Shown: in pieces, positions 1 to 7,344 of the stretch
Layout of the letters: each line of letters begins with the position of its first letter
How positions within the stretch are numbered: the first letter of the stretch is position 1
Origin: JABFRZ01 sp964631945
Lineage (GTDB): Bacteria; Planctomycetota; UBA1135; GCA-002686595
Assembly (NCBI GenBank): GCA_964631945.1
Contig: CAZWAY010000016.1
Location: 23,895 to 87,894 of the forward strand
Length of the DNA: 64,000 nucleotides
Direction: 5' to 3'
Position numbers and translations under genes: made by a program
The notes under the pieces: generated by a model
Database searches by the model: none
Seen by the model: only the letters and a program-made list of their open reading frames with translations
What the model was told of the DNA's origin: nothing

Positions 1-2
1 CC

Positions 3-467
3 GCGGCGCCGCTGGTCGTCGATCCCCTGCTCGCGGCCTCGGGCGGCGAGCCCTTCCTCGACGCCTCCGGCGTGCAGGCCCTGCTCGACGAGCTCGCGCC
101 CTGCGGCGTGATCCTGACCCCGAACCTGCCCGAGGCTGCGCACCTCGCCGGGTTCGAGCTCACGCGCCTGCAGCGCTCGCGCGCCGAGCGCCAGCGGGCG
201 GCCGAGGCCCTGCTCGCACGCGGCTGCCGCGCCGTGGTCCTGAAGGGCGGCCACGCCGAGGACGAGCCGGCCGCCGACCTCGTGCTCGAGCGCGGGGCCG
301 CGCCCGTCTGGCTCACCCATCCCCGTCTGAGCGGCGCTCGCCTGCACGGTTCCGGCTGCCGCTTCGCCTCCGCGCTCGCCGCCGGCCTGGCCCACGGCGA
401 GCCCCTTCCTGCCGCCGCCGCCGCCGCCGGGGCCTGGCTCACCGAACTCCTGGCCACGCCGCACTAG
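3..467 (+). CDS. thiD: Phosphomethylpyrimidine kinase ThiD, C-terminal part
   Basis: The reading frame is open from the left edge of the window and ends at TAG 465-467, so only the C-terminal half is present. It contains the ribokinase-fold signatures of HMP/HMP-P kinase: VVDPLLAASGG, the LTPNLPEAAHL segment, and the catalytic/anion-hole motif read here as GSGCRFASALAAGLA (usually GTGCTLSSA). The family phosphorylates hydroxymethylpyrimidine in cytosolic thiamine biosynthesis. It lies on the chromosomal side of the tRNA-Gly attachment site and is therefore most likely a host core gene, not island cargo. Confidence 0.85.
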   Translation, partial: AAPLVVDPLLAASGGEPFLDASGVQALLDELAPCGVILTPNLPEAAHLAGFELTRLQRSRAERQRAAEALLARGCRAVVLKGGHAEDEPAADLVLERGAAPVWLTHPRLSGARLHGSGCRFASALAAGLAHGEPLPAAAAAAGAWLTELLATPH

Positions 468-533
468 CGCTTGCGCAGCTGCGCGCGGGCCACTACCCTC
501 TCCGCCCTCGATCGCGTTGCATCGCGATCCAAT

Positions 534-608
534 GCGGCTGTAGCTCAGTGGTAGAGCGCCACCTTGCCAAGGTGGATGTCGAGGGTTCAAGTCCCTTCAG
601 CCGCTCCA
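534..608 (+). tRNA. tRNA-Gly (GCC anticodon)
   Basis: A full cloverleaf can be folded. The acceptor strands are GCGGCTG (534-540) and CAGCCGC, with an encoded CCA at 606-608. The D-arm contains TAGCTCAGTGGTAGAGC. The anticodon stem is CCACC/GGTGG around the loop TTGCCAA, with GCC at 566-568, and the T-arm contains GGGTTCAAGTCCC. The gene is intact and its 3' half serves as the island attachment site, a common arrangement for tyrosine-recombinase elements. Confidence 0.97.
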
Positions 609-610
609 AC
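564..610 (+). repeat. Left attachment site (attL, 47-bp direct repeat)
   Basis: These 47 bases run from the anticodon loop of tRNA-Gly through the CCA end plus two more bases. They are identical to 61156-61202. The bases on either side differ (C563 versus G61155, and T611 versus C61203), which fixes the repeat limits. Because this copy retains the whole tRNA, integration left the gene functional. Confidence 0.9.
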
Positions 611-765
611 TTCGCGGGTCTGCCAGTGCGGCGGGAGGGTACCCGGAAGTTCCCCGCTGGTTCCCCGAGATCTGGCCCTCTGGACGGGCGTCTCGCAAGC
701 ATGGGAGTGCTTGAGTTGTGCTTGGAAGGGGAGGCGCGAGTCGGGCCCGCGGCGGGCCTCCAAGG

Positions 766-999
766 CTACTTGCGAGTTGCGAACCAGCCGAGCGGCTTCC
801 CGCACGCCGCGGCCCAGTCCTCCAGCTCCACGAAGTCCACGCGGCGCTCGCCCAGCTCGCACTTCGACACCCAAGTCTGCGGCTGGCCCAACAGCCGCGC
901 GATCTCCACCTGGGTGAGGCCGGCTTCTTCACGCGCCTTTCGAAGGCGGGCGAGGAATAGCCGGTAGCGCTTGGTCTGGAGCGCCTTGGAGGAGCCCAT
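766..999 (-). CDS. XRE-family helix-turn-helix regulator
   Basis: This 77-aa protein is a single Cro/C1-type HTH domain. The line RYRLFLARLRKAREEAGLTQ leads to the VEIARLLGQPQTWVSKCELG recognition region, followed by the typical RRVDFVELEDWAAACG tail. The ATG at 997-999 is preferred because 11 extra upstream codons precede the domain without family similarity. It is the first gene inside the left attachment site and could control the island, although no operator could be recognised. Single-domain regulators of this kind are widespread, so the target is unknown. Confidence 0.8.
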   Translation of the reverse strand: MGSSKALQTKRYRLFLARLRKAREEAGLTQVEIARLLGQPQTWVSKCELGERRVDFVELEDWAAACGKPLGWFATRK

Positions 1000-1124
1000 C
1001 CGAGCAAGCCTGCACCCCGGAGCGACATACACCGCAGTGGGGTAAAGACCGGGACGCCGACAGTCCGATGGTCAAGCGTCCCGCCTAGGACCCATTCACT
1101 CCGTTGCCCAGGGAGAGACCAACC

Positions 1125-1616
1125 GTGAAGCTCCACTTCGTCGCCTTGCTCGCCTCATGCTGGTTCGCGTCTTCGTGCGCCAGCGTCCCACCGATCCAGA
1201 CGCCTTCCGGTAGGCCAGAGTGCTCGATCCAAGGTGCTGCGACAGCCGAGGTGCAGAGTTTCTTCATGGACCGCTACATCAGCGACGGATGGATGCTCAG
1301 GGAGCAGGCGCCCAGTCAACTCGTGTTCTGGAAGGAGAACGCGAGCACGTGGCAGAACGTGTTCTTGGGGAGCCAGTACGATCCGACCACGACCTACGAG
1401 ATCCGGCTCGTGTTCACCAACCGATCCAATGGGACTCGAGTTCTTGGCCAGATCGCTCTCGTCACGAACGAAGGGTCCGCTTTCGAGCAGCGGAACGATC
1501 TGACTGGCGGGAAGGCCGGCTACGAACTCTGGCAAGGGCTCTCGAATCTCAGCCAGCAGTTCCAAGCGAGCCGGGCTCCAGGCCGGTCCGCGGCTACGAC
1601 CGCCCTGGCACGCTGA
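1125..1616 (+). CDS. Hypothetical lipoprotein
   Basis: The GTG at 1125 is chosen because a GGGAGAG ribosome-binding sequence precedes it and it yields a compact lipoprotein signal, MKLHFVALLASCWFASSC, with lipobox ASSC and acylated Cys at residue 18. The mature part of about 145 aa has a short helical segment (EVQSFFMDRYISDGWMLREQ) and beta-rich residues such as TTTYEIRLVFTN, as in small outer-membrane-anchored proteins. No family was recognised. It is isolated between two minus-strand regulators. Confidence 0.6.
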   Translation: MKLHFVALLASCWFASSCASVPPIQTPSGRPECSIQGAATAEVQSFFMDRYISDGWMLREQAPSQLVFWKENASTWQNVFLGSQYDPTTTYEIRLVFTNRSNGTRVLGQIALVTNEGSAFEQRNDLTGGKAGYELWQGLSNLSQQFQASRAPGRSAATTALAR

Positions 1617-1654
1617 GGCCAGAGTTCGGATCCTCGGTGCCGAGAGCCGGTAGC

Positions 1655-2239
1655 CTACCGGCGACGTGAAGGCACGTTCCTGCGGCGGGCCACCTGTGCA
1701 TCAGCCCCCGACACGTTCATTCGGTACTTCACCATCGCCTCGCTGACGCCGTAGTGCTGGGCGATTCGAGAAAGCGACCACCCCTGCTCACGCGCGTTGA
1801 GCAAGGCCGCTCGAGGGAGAAGGAGGCACCCACTCAACCAGTTCGCCTCGTCTTCCTGAACGCGGCCGAAGGAATGCAGCATCAGGTGCCCATCCTCCGA
1901 GACGTCCACCCGAGCGGGTTCATGGCCGAGGATGAGGTGAGCGAGCTCGTGCATCAGGTCGCTCGCCGGCCTTCCGCCAGAGTGCGCTGAGTTGGTAAGG
2001 ATCACGCTCCGCCCCCCGGCATGGACCGTCACCGCCGACCAGCTCGAGGGATCGTCGTGAAGGAGGACGCGAAGCGCGTCCTTGTCCACGCCGGGCACTT
2101 CCTCCGCCGCCCACACGAGGATCCCCAGGTGCTTCGCCAGCTTTCGTGGATCGAGAGGATCTTCCTGGAGGATGCCTAGCTCGCGCCGCAGGCCGATGGC
2201 GGTGTTCTCGCACCAGGTCTTGAACCCTCGGAAGAACAT
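1655..2239 (-). CDS. ImmA/IrrE-family metallopeptidase
   Basis: This 194-aa protein carries the zinc-metalloprotease helix DLMHELAHLILGH (HExxH form HELAH) and a downstream EDEANWLSGCLLLP segment, the two hallmarks of the ImmA/IrrE (DUF955) family. A C-terminal HTH-like stretch (SLSRIAQHYGVSEAMVKYR) is also typical. The family cleaves a partner XRE repressor, as ImmA cleaves ImmR in ICEBs1. Its start lies 1 bp after the stop of the upstream XRE gene, so the two form an operon. The pair probably controls an island function or acts as a toxin-antitoxin-like module. Confidence 0.85.
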   Translation of the reverse strand: MFFRGFKTWCENTAIGLRRELGILQEDPLDPRKLAKHLGILVWAAEEVPGVDKDALRVLLHDDPSSWSAVTVHAGGRSVILTNSAHSGGRPASDLMHELAHLILGHEPARVDVSEDGHLMLHSFGRVQEDEANWLSGCLLLPRAALLNAREQGWSLSRIAQHYGVSEAMVKYRMNVSGADAQVARRRNVPSRRR

Positions 2240-2240
2240 G

Positions 2241-2585
2241 TCACTCGTGCGCCCCCTCGGAGGCCATTAGGGCCCGCTGAGCCGCCAGGATGAGGTTCGC
2301 AAGCGCCTGCGCGGTGGCCGGAGCCAGGGCACTGTCCTTCTTGAAGTGGACAGCGACGGTCGGTGCGGAAGGCGCCTTGGGCTTGATTCGCAGGACCTCG
2401 CCCGGGTCCAGTTCGAGCCATGCGCAGACCTTGCGGAAGGTCTCCAGATCCGGGAGGAGCCCGCGCTCCACCCGCGAGAGGGTGGCGTGGCTGATCCCGA
2501 TCTCCTTGGCGACCTCACGGATGCCCCTGTCGCCACGTCGTTCCGACAGCAGCCTGCCCATGGTCTGGAGCGTGGGTGCGGGCAT
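2241..2585 (-). CDS. XRE-family regulator partnered with the ImmA-like peptidase
   Basis: This 114-aa protein has an N-terminal Cro/C1 HTH domain (GIREVAKEIGISHATLSRVERG) followed by LETFRKVCAWLELDPGEVL. The roughly 45-residue tail rich in A and P probably acts in dimerisation or as the protease target. It is immediately upstream of the ImmA/IrrE gene (1-bp gap), which matches the ImmR-ImmA arrangement seen in integrative elements. The substrate relationship is inferred from that arrangement. Confidence 0.8.
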   Translation of the reverse strand: MPAPTLQTMGRLLSERRGDRGIREVAKEIGISHATLSRVERGLLPDLETFRKVCAWLELDPGEVLRIKPKAPSAPTVAVHFKKDSALAPATAQALANLILAAQRALMASEGAHE

Positions 2586-2735
2586 GGGAGTCGCTGTCTT
2601 ACCGATAAGAATCTGGTTGACGAGGCATCCTGGGCGCCCCTAGCTTGTCTTACTTCTGATCCAGCGTCGCATCCGGCGGACGGCCGGTCAATGGCGCTGG
2701 GCACCGAACGACCTCCATCCCCCCTGATTGCCACC

Positions 2736-3818
2736 ATGGCCTACCAGATCGACTTCCTTCCGGTGGGAGACGGGCAGAAGAGCGGAGACGCCATTGCCCT
2801 TCGCTTCGGCAACCTTACGTCCGAGCAGTTCGTGATGGTCATCGACGGCGGCACGAAGGACGCGGGCGAGCGGCTCTGCGAACACATCCGCACCCACTAC
2901 GGGACCGGCTACGTGGACCTGGTTGTGTCGACTCATCCAGACGCGGACCACGCCGGTGGGCTGACGGTCGTCCTCGAGCAGATGGAGGTCGGTCGACTGT
3001 GGATGCACCGGCCTTGGCTCCACGCGGCCGACATCAAGGAGCTGTTTCGCAGTGGTCGGCTCTCGACGAGCGGACTCCGGGAGAGCTTGCAGCGTGCACT
3101 GCAGAACGCCCATGATCTGGAGCAGCTTGCGCAGGTCAAGAGGATCCCGATCGACGAGCCGTTCGCGGGTGCTGCCCTGCCATTCGGCAACCTCGGCGTT
3201 CGAGTTCTCAGCCCGACCGAGGCGCGGTACCAGTCTCTCCTCCCGCACTTCCGCGAAACGCCAGTTCCCCGCCACGCGCCAGGAGCATTTCAGCGCATGG
3301 TTGGCGCTGCGACCGAGGCTGTGCGATGGCTCGCTGAAAGCATGAACATCGAAACCCTGGTCGATGCCGAAGTCGGGGACACGAGCGCCGAGAACGAGAC
3401 CAGCGTGGTTCTCGTGCTCCAGATCGACGGCCACCAGATGCTCTTCACAGGCGATGCCGGCGTCCTGGCCCTGTCCGATGCGCTTCAGCGAGCCGGTGCC
3501 CTTGGGGTGAACCTCTCCGCATCGCAGCTCATCCAGGTGCCGCACCACGGCAGCAAGCGCAACGTCGGTCCGACCGTTCTTGACCAGCTCGTTGGCCGCA
3601 AGAATGGCGGAGTCGTGACGAAGAGCGCGTACGTTTCCGCCGCGAAGGAGGGCACGGAAGTGAACCACCCCTCGCGCAAGGTCGTGAACGCTTTCAAGCG
3701 CCGGGGCGCGGAGGTGTACGCGACGCAAGGCAAGACGATCCTCCACTCACACAATTCTCCAAGGCAGGGTTGGGGCCCGGTTTCCCCTCTGCCGTTCTAC
3801 GACCGCGTGGAGGACTGA
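2736..3818 (+). CDS. ComEC/Rec2-like metallo-beta-lactamase-fold protein
   Basis: This 360-aa soluble protein has the metal-binding signature STHPDADHAGG (H67, D69, D71, H72), the later ligands FTGDAG (D240) and VPHHGS (H270/H271), plus NETSVVL near residue 220 and NHPS near 310. This pattern matches the ComEC-type MBL hydrolase branch without its membrane domain. The ATG at 2736 is preferred over an upstream extension lacking similarity. It heads an operon with two proteins of unknown function (6-bp gap, then a GTGA overlap). Stand-alone proteins of this branch occur in defence and conflict loci. Nuclease or cyclic-nucleotide hydrolase activity is possible but not shown. Confidence 0.75.
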   Translation: MAYQIDFLPVGDGQKSGDAIALRFGNLTSEQFVMVIDGGTKDAGERLCEHIRTHYGTGYVDLVVSTHPDADHAGGLTVVLEQMEVGRLWMHRPWLHAADIKELFRSGRLSTSGLRESLQRALQNAHDLEQLAQVKRIPIDEPFAGAALPFGNLGVRVLSPTEARYQSLLPHFRETPVPRHAPGAFQRMVGAATEAVRWLAESMNIETLVDAEVGDTSAENETSVVLVLQIDGHQMLFTGDAGVLALSDALQRAGALGVNLSASQLIQVPHHGSKRNVGPTVLDQLVGRKNGGVVTKSAYVSAAKEGTEVNHPSRKVVNAFKRRGAEVYATQGKTILHSHNSPRQGWGPVSPLPFYDRVED

Positions 3819-3824
3819 GCACGA

Positions 3825-4562
3825 GTGGCGTTCCCACTGCCCGATCGCTACGTGTGGTTGGCACGCGTCGCACCTGCGGTCATCGTCGTCCTGCCGCTGG
3901 CATTCGTCCTCGCGTCGATTCCCTCGACGCGGGGATCGACTTCGTCGCTCGCCCTCGGGACCCTTGGAGGTGCTGCCCTGACGGTCCTCGCCGCGCAGTT
4001 GTCGGCGGATGCTGGGCGCCGCCGAGAACGCGACCTCTTTCACCGGTGGGGTGGGGCACCAACCACACGCTTCCTTCGACATCGGAACTCACCAATGCCC
4101 GGTCCGACGCTAGCCAGATACCACCGGAAGCTGGAGGCGCTGATGGGCAGCTCGCTTCCAACCGAGGAAGAGGAGCGGGTGGACACGAGGGCTGCAGATG
4201 AACGCTACTCCTCCGCCGTCCAGCTCCTGCGTGAGCGCACTCGAGATCGAGACACGTACCCTGCGCTGTTTGGAGCTCTGGCCGACTACGGGTTCAGGAG
4301 GAACGCGTGGGGGATGCGCCCTGTCGGGCTGATCACTTCGGTACTCGGTCTGCTTGTGTGTGGCATCTCCGCTGCTCGGCAACGCGATGGTGACGGGTCG
4401 GCAACACCGACGATCCTCGCCCTCGCCAGCGGCGGGTTGTTCCTCATCTGGTGGAGTGTCGTGACCCGAGCTTGGGTTCGCCGCGGGGCTGATGCATATG
4501 CCGAGAGGCTACTTGGGGCCCTCGACTTGCTCTCGACGGAACGAAAGGCAGGTAGGCAGTGA
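3825..4562 (+). CDS. Membrane protein of the MBL operon, unknown function
   Basis: This 245-aa product starts at GTG 3825, 6 bp after the MBL gene. It has four predicted membrane segments in two pairs, at about residues 13-31 (VAPAVIVVLPLAFVLASI), 41-60, 164-182 and 194-213. A charged cytosolic loop of about 100 aa with RRRERDLFHRW separates the pairs. No family was recognised. The paired-helix layout resembles small membrane effectors that sit beside soluble sensor enzymes, but that comparison is only structural. The last bases overlap the next gene (GTGA), implying translational coupling. Confidence 0.6.
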   Translation: MAFPLPDRYVWLARVAPAVIVVLPLAFVLASIPSTRGSTSSLALGTLGGAALTVLAAQLSADAGRRRERDLFHRWGGAPTTRFLRHRNSPMPGPTLARYHRKLEALMGSSLPTEEEERVDTRAADERYSSAVQLLRERTRDRDTYPALFGALADYGFRRNAWGMRPVGLITSVLGLLVCGISAARQRDGDGSATPTILALASGGLFLIWWSVVTRAWVRRGADAYAERLLGALDLLSTERKAGRQ

Positions 4563-5422
4563 CCGCGGACTCGCGCACTCCGGGGCACTTGCCAGAGAGC
4601 CTGGAGGAACTACTCCAGGCCGTCGACGCGCTCGAGGACACGCTGCATGGGAACGGGTTCCCGAACCTGAATCGGCCAACCGAGAAGGACGAGGCGGTCG
4701 AGGAAGCCGTGCGATCCGCAGCCGCATGGGCAAGTGCTGTCCAGCGAGCCTACGGGCACGCGGAGCGGCAGCGGCGGTACAAGGGGGCCGGCGTCCTTCC
4801 TTTCTTCAAGCCGGGCTCCGGGTTCGACCCCATGGACGACCCCGTCGCACTTCTCGGCCAGCTGCCGGATGAGTACATCGTTCCCGAACTCGTCGCGCGC
4901 GACCTCACCATCTTCGAGTACGCGTTCTCCCGGGCCATGGAGCTGCACCTTGGACAAGCTCGGTCCTTGACGGACCCGTCGGAGCGAGGCATCGCCTTCA
5001 CCGTCGGGAACTGGGGGGAGATCCGACGACGGCTCCTGACGGGCTACGGTCGAATCGTGAAGCGAGTGCACGGGCTGGCAGACTGGATCCGGAAGAGGAT
5101 TCAGGACCTGGATGCGGCGGTCATGCCCCGAGTCAAGAAGGTCGGGCTCGGATCCCACAACCGAGTCAGGGTGGAGGTCTCCCAGGCAGGGTCATCGAGG
5201 GTCCTCGAGATCACCCACCTGCAGGGCGAGTTCCTCCGCGGCCTCGCGCAGAAGGGGCGCGTCACAGCCTCGCGCCGGACCAAGATGGACGTCCTGGGCA
5301 GCATTCCAGAGCTTCGTCCCTGGATCGAGAACCGTTCGCTGGACCCCGGAGCCGACATCGCCAACGAGGCGAGCTACGGAGTCGCCCCTGGCGTCCAGCA
5401 GACGCTCTGGCTCGAAGAATGA
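4559..5422 (+). CDS. Hypothetical protein, third gene of the MBL operon
   Basis: This 287-aa product begins at a GTG overlapping the stop of the membrane protein gene by 4 bp. The N-terminal 50 residues are acidic and helical (ESLEELLQAVDALED). The centre contains a run of helices including YGRIVKRVHGLADWIRKRIQ, and the C-terminus (PGVQQTLWLEE) is acidic. No signal peptide, membrane helix or known catalytic motif was seen. Strict coupling to the two preceding genes indicates a shared role. Function is unknown. Confidence 0.55.
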   Translation: MTADSRTPGHLPESLEELLQAVDALEDTLHGNGFPNLNRPTEKDEAVEEAVRSAAAWASAVQRAYGHAERQRRYKGAGVLPFFKPGSGFDPMDDPVALLGQLPDEYIVPELVARDLTIFEYAFSRAMELHLGQARSLTDPSERGIAFTVGNWGEIRRRLLTGYGRIVKRVHGLADWIRKRIQDLDAAVMPRVKKVGLGSHNRVRVEVSQAGSSRVLEITHLQGEFLRGLAQKGRVTASRRTKMDVLGSIPELRPWIENRSLDPGADIANEASYGVAPGVQQTLWLEE

Positions 5423-5621
5423 AACGCAACGCGTAACGGCCGGAACGCGCGCCAACTCGCTGTCCGAGTTCGCTCTGGGCCGCGTTGCTTGCGCAAGACC
5501 AGCGCGAACTGCGCAACGGCTGCAATCGCTCAAGGGACCTATCGTTCTTGCTGGCGGCCAATTGGAGCCGCGAACCAAGGTCCAAGGTGGCTGGGGGATC
5601 CTCGGCCCGGAAAGGCGCGCG

Positions 5622-6923
5622 ATGAGCGAGGCGGAGAGCCGGCTGAACATTGAGTGGGTGCCCATCGGGCGCCTCTTCGGCAATCCTTCGAACCCCCGGA
5701 TCAATGAGGCCGCGATCGACCCGGTCGCTGCATCGTTGCGGCGCTTCGGTTGGAGGCAGCCCATCGTGGCCAAGCCGTCCGGCGAGGTCATCGCCGGGAA
5801 CACACGCCTGAAGGCCGCGCTCAAGCTCGGCATGCCCGAGGTTCCGGTGGTCTGGTTCGATGGGAGCGACCTCGAGGCCACTGCCTACGCCATCGCCGAC
5901 AACCGGACGCACGAGTTCTCCGAGTGGGACGAACCCGCCCTCGCGAGGCTCCTTCAGGAACTCCGAGCGGAAGACGCACTCGACGGGGTCGGCTACGAGG
6001 AGGAGGACATCAACGCGCTCCTCGCCGAGCTCGGAGTCGACGGCGCATCGGGCGAGGTCGACGATCCAGGCCCCGAGGAGCCGCCCGAGAAGCCAGTCTC
6101 GATGCCCGGAGACCTTTGGATCCTGGGCAACCATCGGCTCCACTGCGGCGACTCCACGAACCCCGACCATCTTCGCCGCCTGATGGCCGGTGACACGGCC
6201 GCGCTGCTCTCGACCGACCCGCCCTACTGCGTCAACTACACGGGCAAGGACCGCCCGGTCCACAACGGCAAGCCCTCGGGCAAGGACTGGAGCCACGTCT
6301 ACCGGGAGGTCGACATCAAGGACCTCGGGGAGTTCCTCGACGGCGTCTTCGAGGCCACGCTACCGCATATCGCCGAATCGACGGCCATCTACGTCTGGCA
6401 CGCGCACGTCCAGCAGCCGACCGTCGCCGCGGCCTTCGCGCGGCACGGGCTCCTGCTGCATCAAGTGCTCGTCTGGGTCAAGCCCTGCGCGGTCTTCGGG
6501 CACAGCTACTACCGCTGGCGCCACGAGCCCTGCGCCTTCGGTTGGCGCCAGGGCTCCAAGCCCCAGCACGGTGTCGGACAGCTCGACACGGTCTGGGAGA
6601 TCGACTGGGAGGGCAAGCAGCGCGTCGTTGGCAACGAGCACCCGACCCAGAAGCCCGTGCGTCTATTCGAGATTCCGATCGAGCAGCACACGCGCCGAGG
6701 CGACGTGGTCCTCGAACCCTTCTCGGGGAGCGGGAGCCAGCTCATCGCGGCCGAGCGGCTCGGCCGGAAGTGCCGGGCGATGGAGATCAGTCCCGCGTTC
6801 GTCGACGTCGCTCTGCGACGCTGGGAGAAGGCCACGGGCAAGCAGGCCGTGCTCGACGGAAGCGGCAAGACCTTCAGCGAGATCGCCGAGGAGCGCGGCC
6901 ATGAGCGGCAGAATCCCGCCTGA
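5622..6923 (+). CDS. ParB-nuclease-domain/DNA methylase fusion (phage type)
   Basis: This 433-aa protein combines an N-terminal ParB/sulfiredoxin-like domain (NPSNPRINEAAID; GEVIAGNTRLKAA at 54-66; IADNRTHEFSEWDE) with a C-terminal SAM-dependent DNA methyltransferase. Motif IV is TDPPY (198-202), EHPTQKP lies at 339-345, and motif I is EPFSGSGSQL (365-374). Such fusions usually sit just upstream of phage terminase genes, as here, and may modify phage or element DNA. The ATG at 5622 is used because the long upstream in-frame extension matches nothing. The gene overlaps the next by 23 bp. A close paralogue lies at 61604-62890. Confidence 0.88.
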   Translation: MSEAESRLNIEWVPIGRLFGNPSNPRINEAAIDPVAASLRRFGWRQPIVAKPSGEVIAGNTRLKAALKLGMPEVPVVWFDGSDLEATAYAIADNRTHEFSEWDEPALARLLQELRAEDALDGVGYEEEDINALLAELGVDGASGEVDDPGPEEPPEKPVSMPGDLWILGNHRLHCGDSTNPDHLRRLMAGDTAALLSTDPPYCVNYTGKDRPVHNGKPSGKDWSHVYREVDIKDLGEFLDGVFEATLPHIAESTAIYVWHAHVQQPTVAAAFARHGLLLHQVLVWVKPCAVFGHSYYRWRHEPCAFGWRQGSKPQHGVGQLDTVWEIDWEGKQRVVGNEHPTQKPVRLFEIPIEQHTRRGDVVLEPFSGSGSQLIAAERLGRKCRAMEISPAFVDVALRRWEKATGKQAVLDGSGKTFSEIAEERGHERQNPA

Positions 6924-7344
6924 AGCGTTCCAGTTCTACCTGGGCCTCGGCCCCGACCGCAGCTACCAGCGCGTCGCCGACCAGTTCGGCGTCTCGAAGC
7001 GCGCGGTGACCAAGCTCGCCACGCGCGAGCGCTGGCAGGAACGCGTCGAAGAGCTCGAACGCAAGGCCCGCGAGGGTGCCGAGCAGAAGGCGCTGGAGTC
7101 CCTCGAGGCCATGAACTTGCGGCACCTGAAGTCGCTCAAGGTCGTCCAGGGCAAAGCCCTGGAGGCCCTGCGGTCGATGCCTCTCGCGACGGCCATGGAG
7201 GCCGTGCGCGCTCTCGACATGTCGATCCGCCAGGAGCGCCTGATCCGAGGCGAACCCTCGGACCGGACCGCGATCAGCGTCGAGGAGGTCATCAAGCGCG
7301 AGTACGAGCGCTGGATGATTCCCGAGGAGGACGGCGATGTCTGA
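6901..7344 (+). CDS. Terminase small-subunit-like HTH protein
   Basis: This 147-aa protein has an N-terminal helix-turn-helix (RSYQRVADQFGVSKRAVTKLA) followed by RERWQERVEELERKAREGAE and long helices. This is the usual build of small terminase subunits that recognise packaging sites. It starts inside the end of the methylase gene and overlaps the large terminase gene by 8 bp, so the three genes are one unit. Assignment rests mainly on position and HTH-plus-coil layout. A paralogue occurs at 62887-63363. Confidence 0.7.
   Translation: MSGRIPPEAFQFYLGLGPDRSYQRVADQFGVSKRAVTKLATRERWQERVEELERKAREGAEQKALESLEAMNLRHLKSLKVVQGKALEALRSMPLATAMEAVRALDMSIRQERLIRGEPSDRTAISVEEVIKREYERWMIPEEDGDV

Noticed and set aside
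493..702. Minus-strand reading frame over the tRNA containing LKGLEPSTSTLA
   Set aside because: This peptide is the well-known false translation of the reverse strand of tRNA genes; the tRNA explains the sequence. The same applies near 61179-61517.
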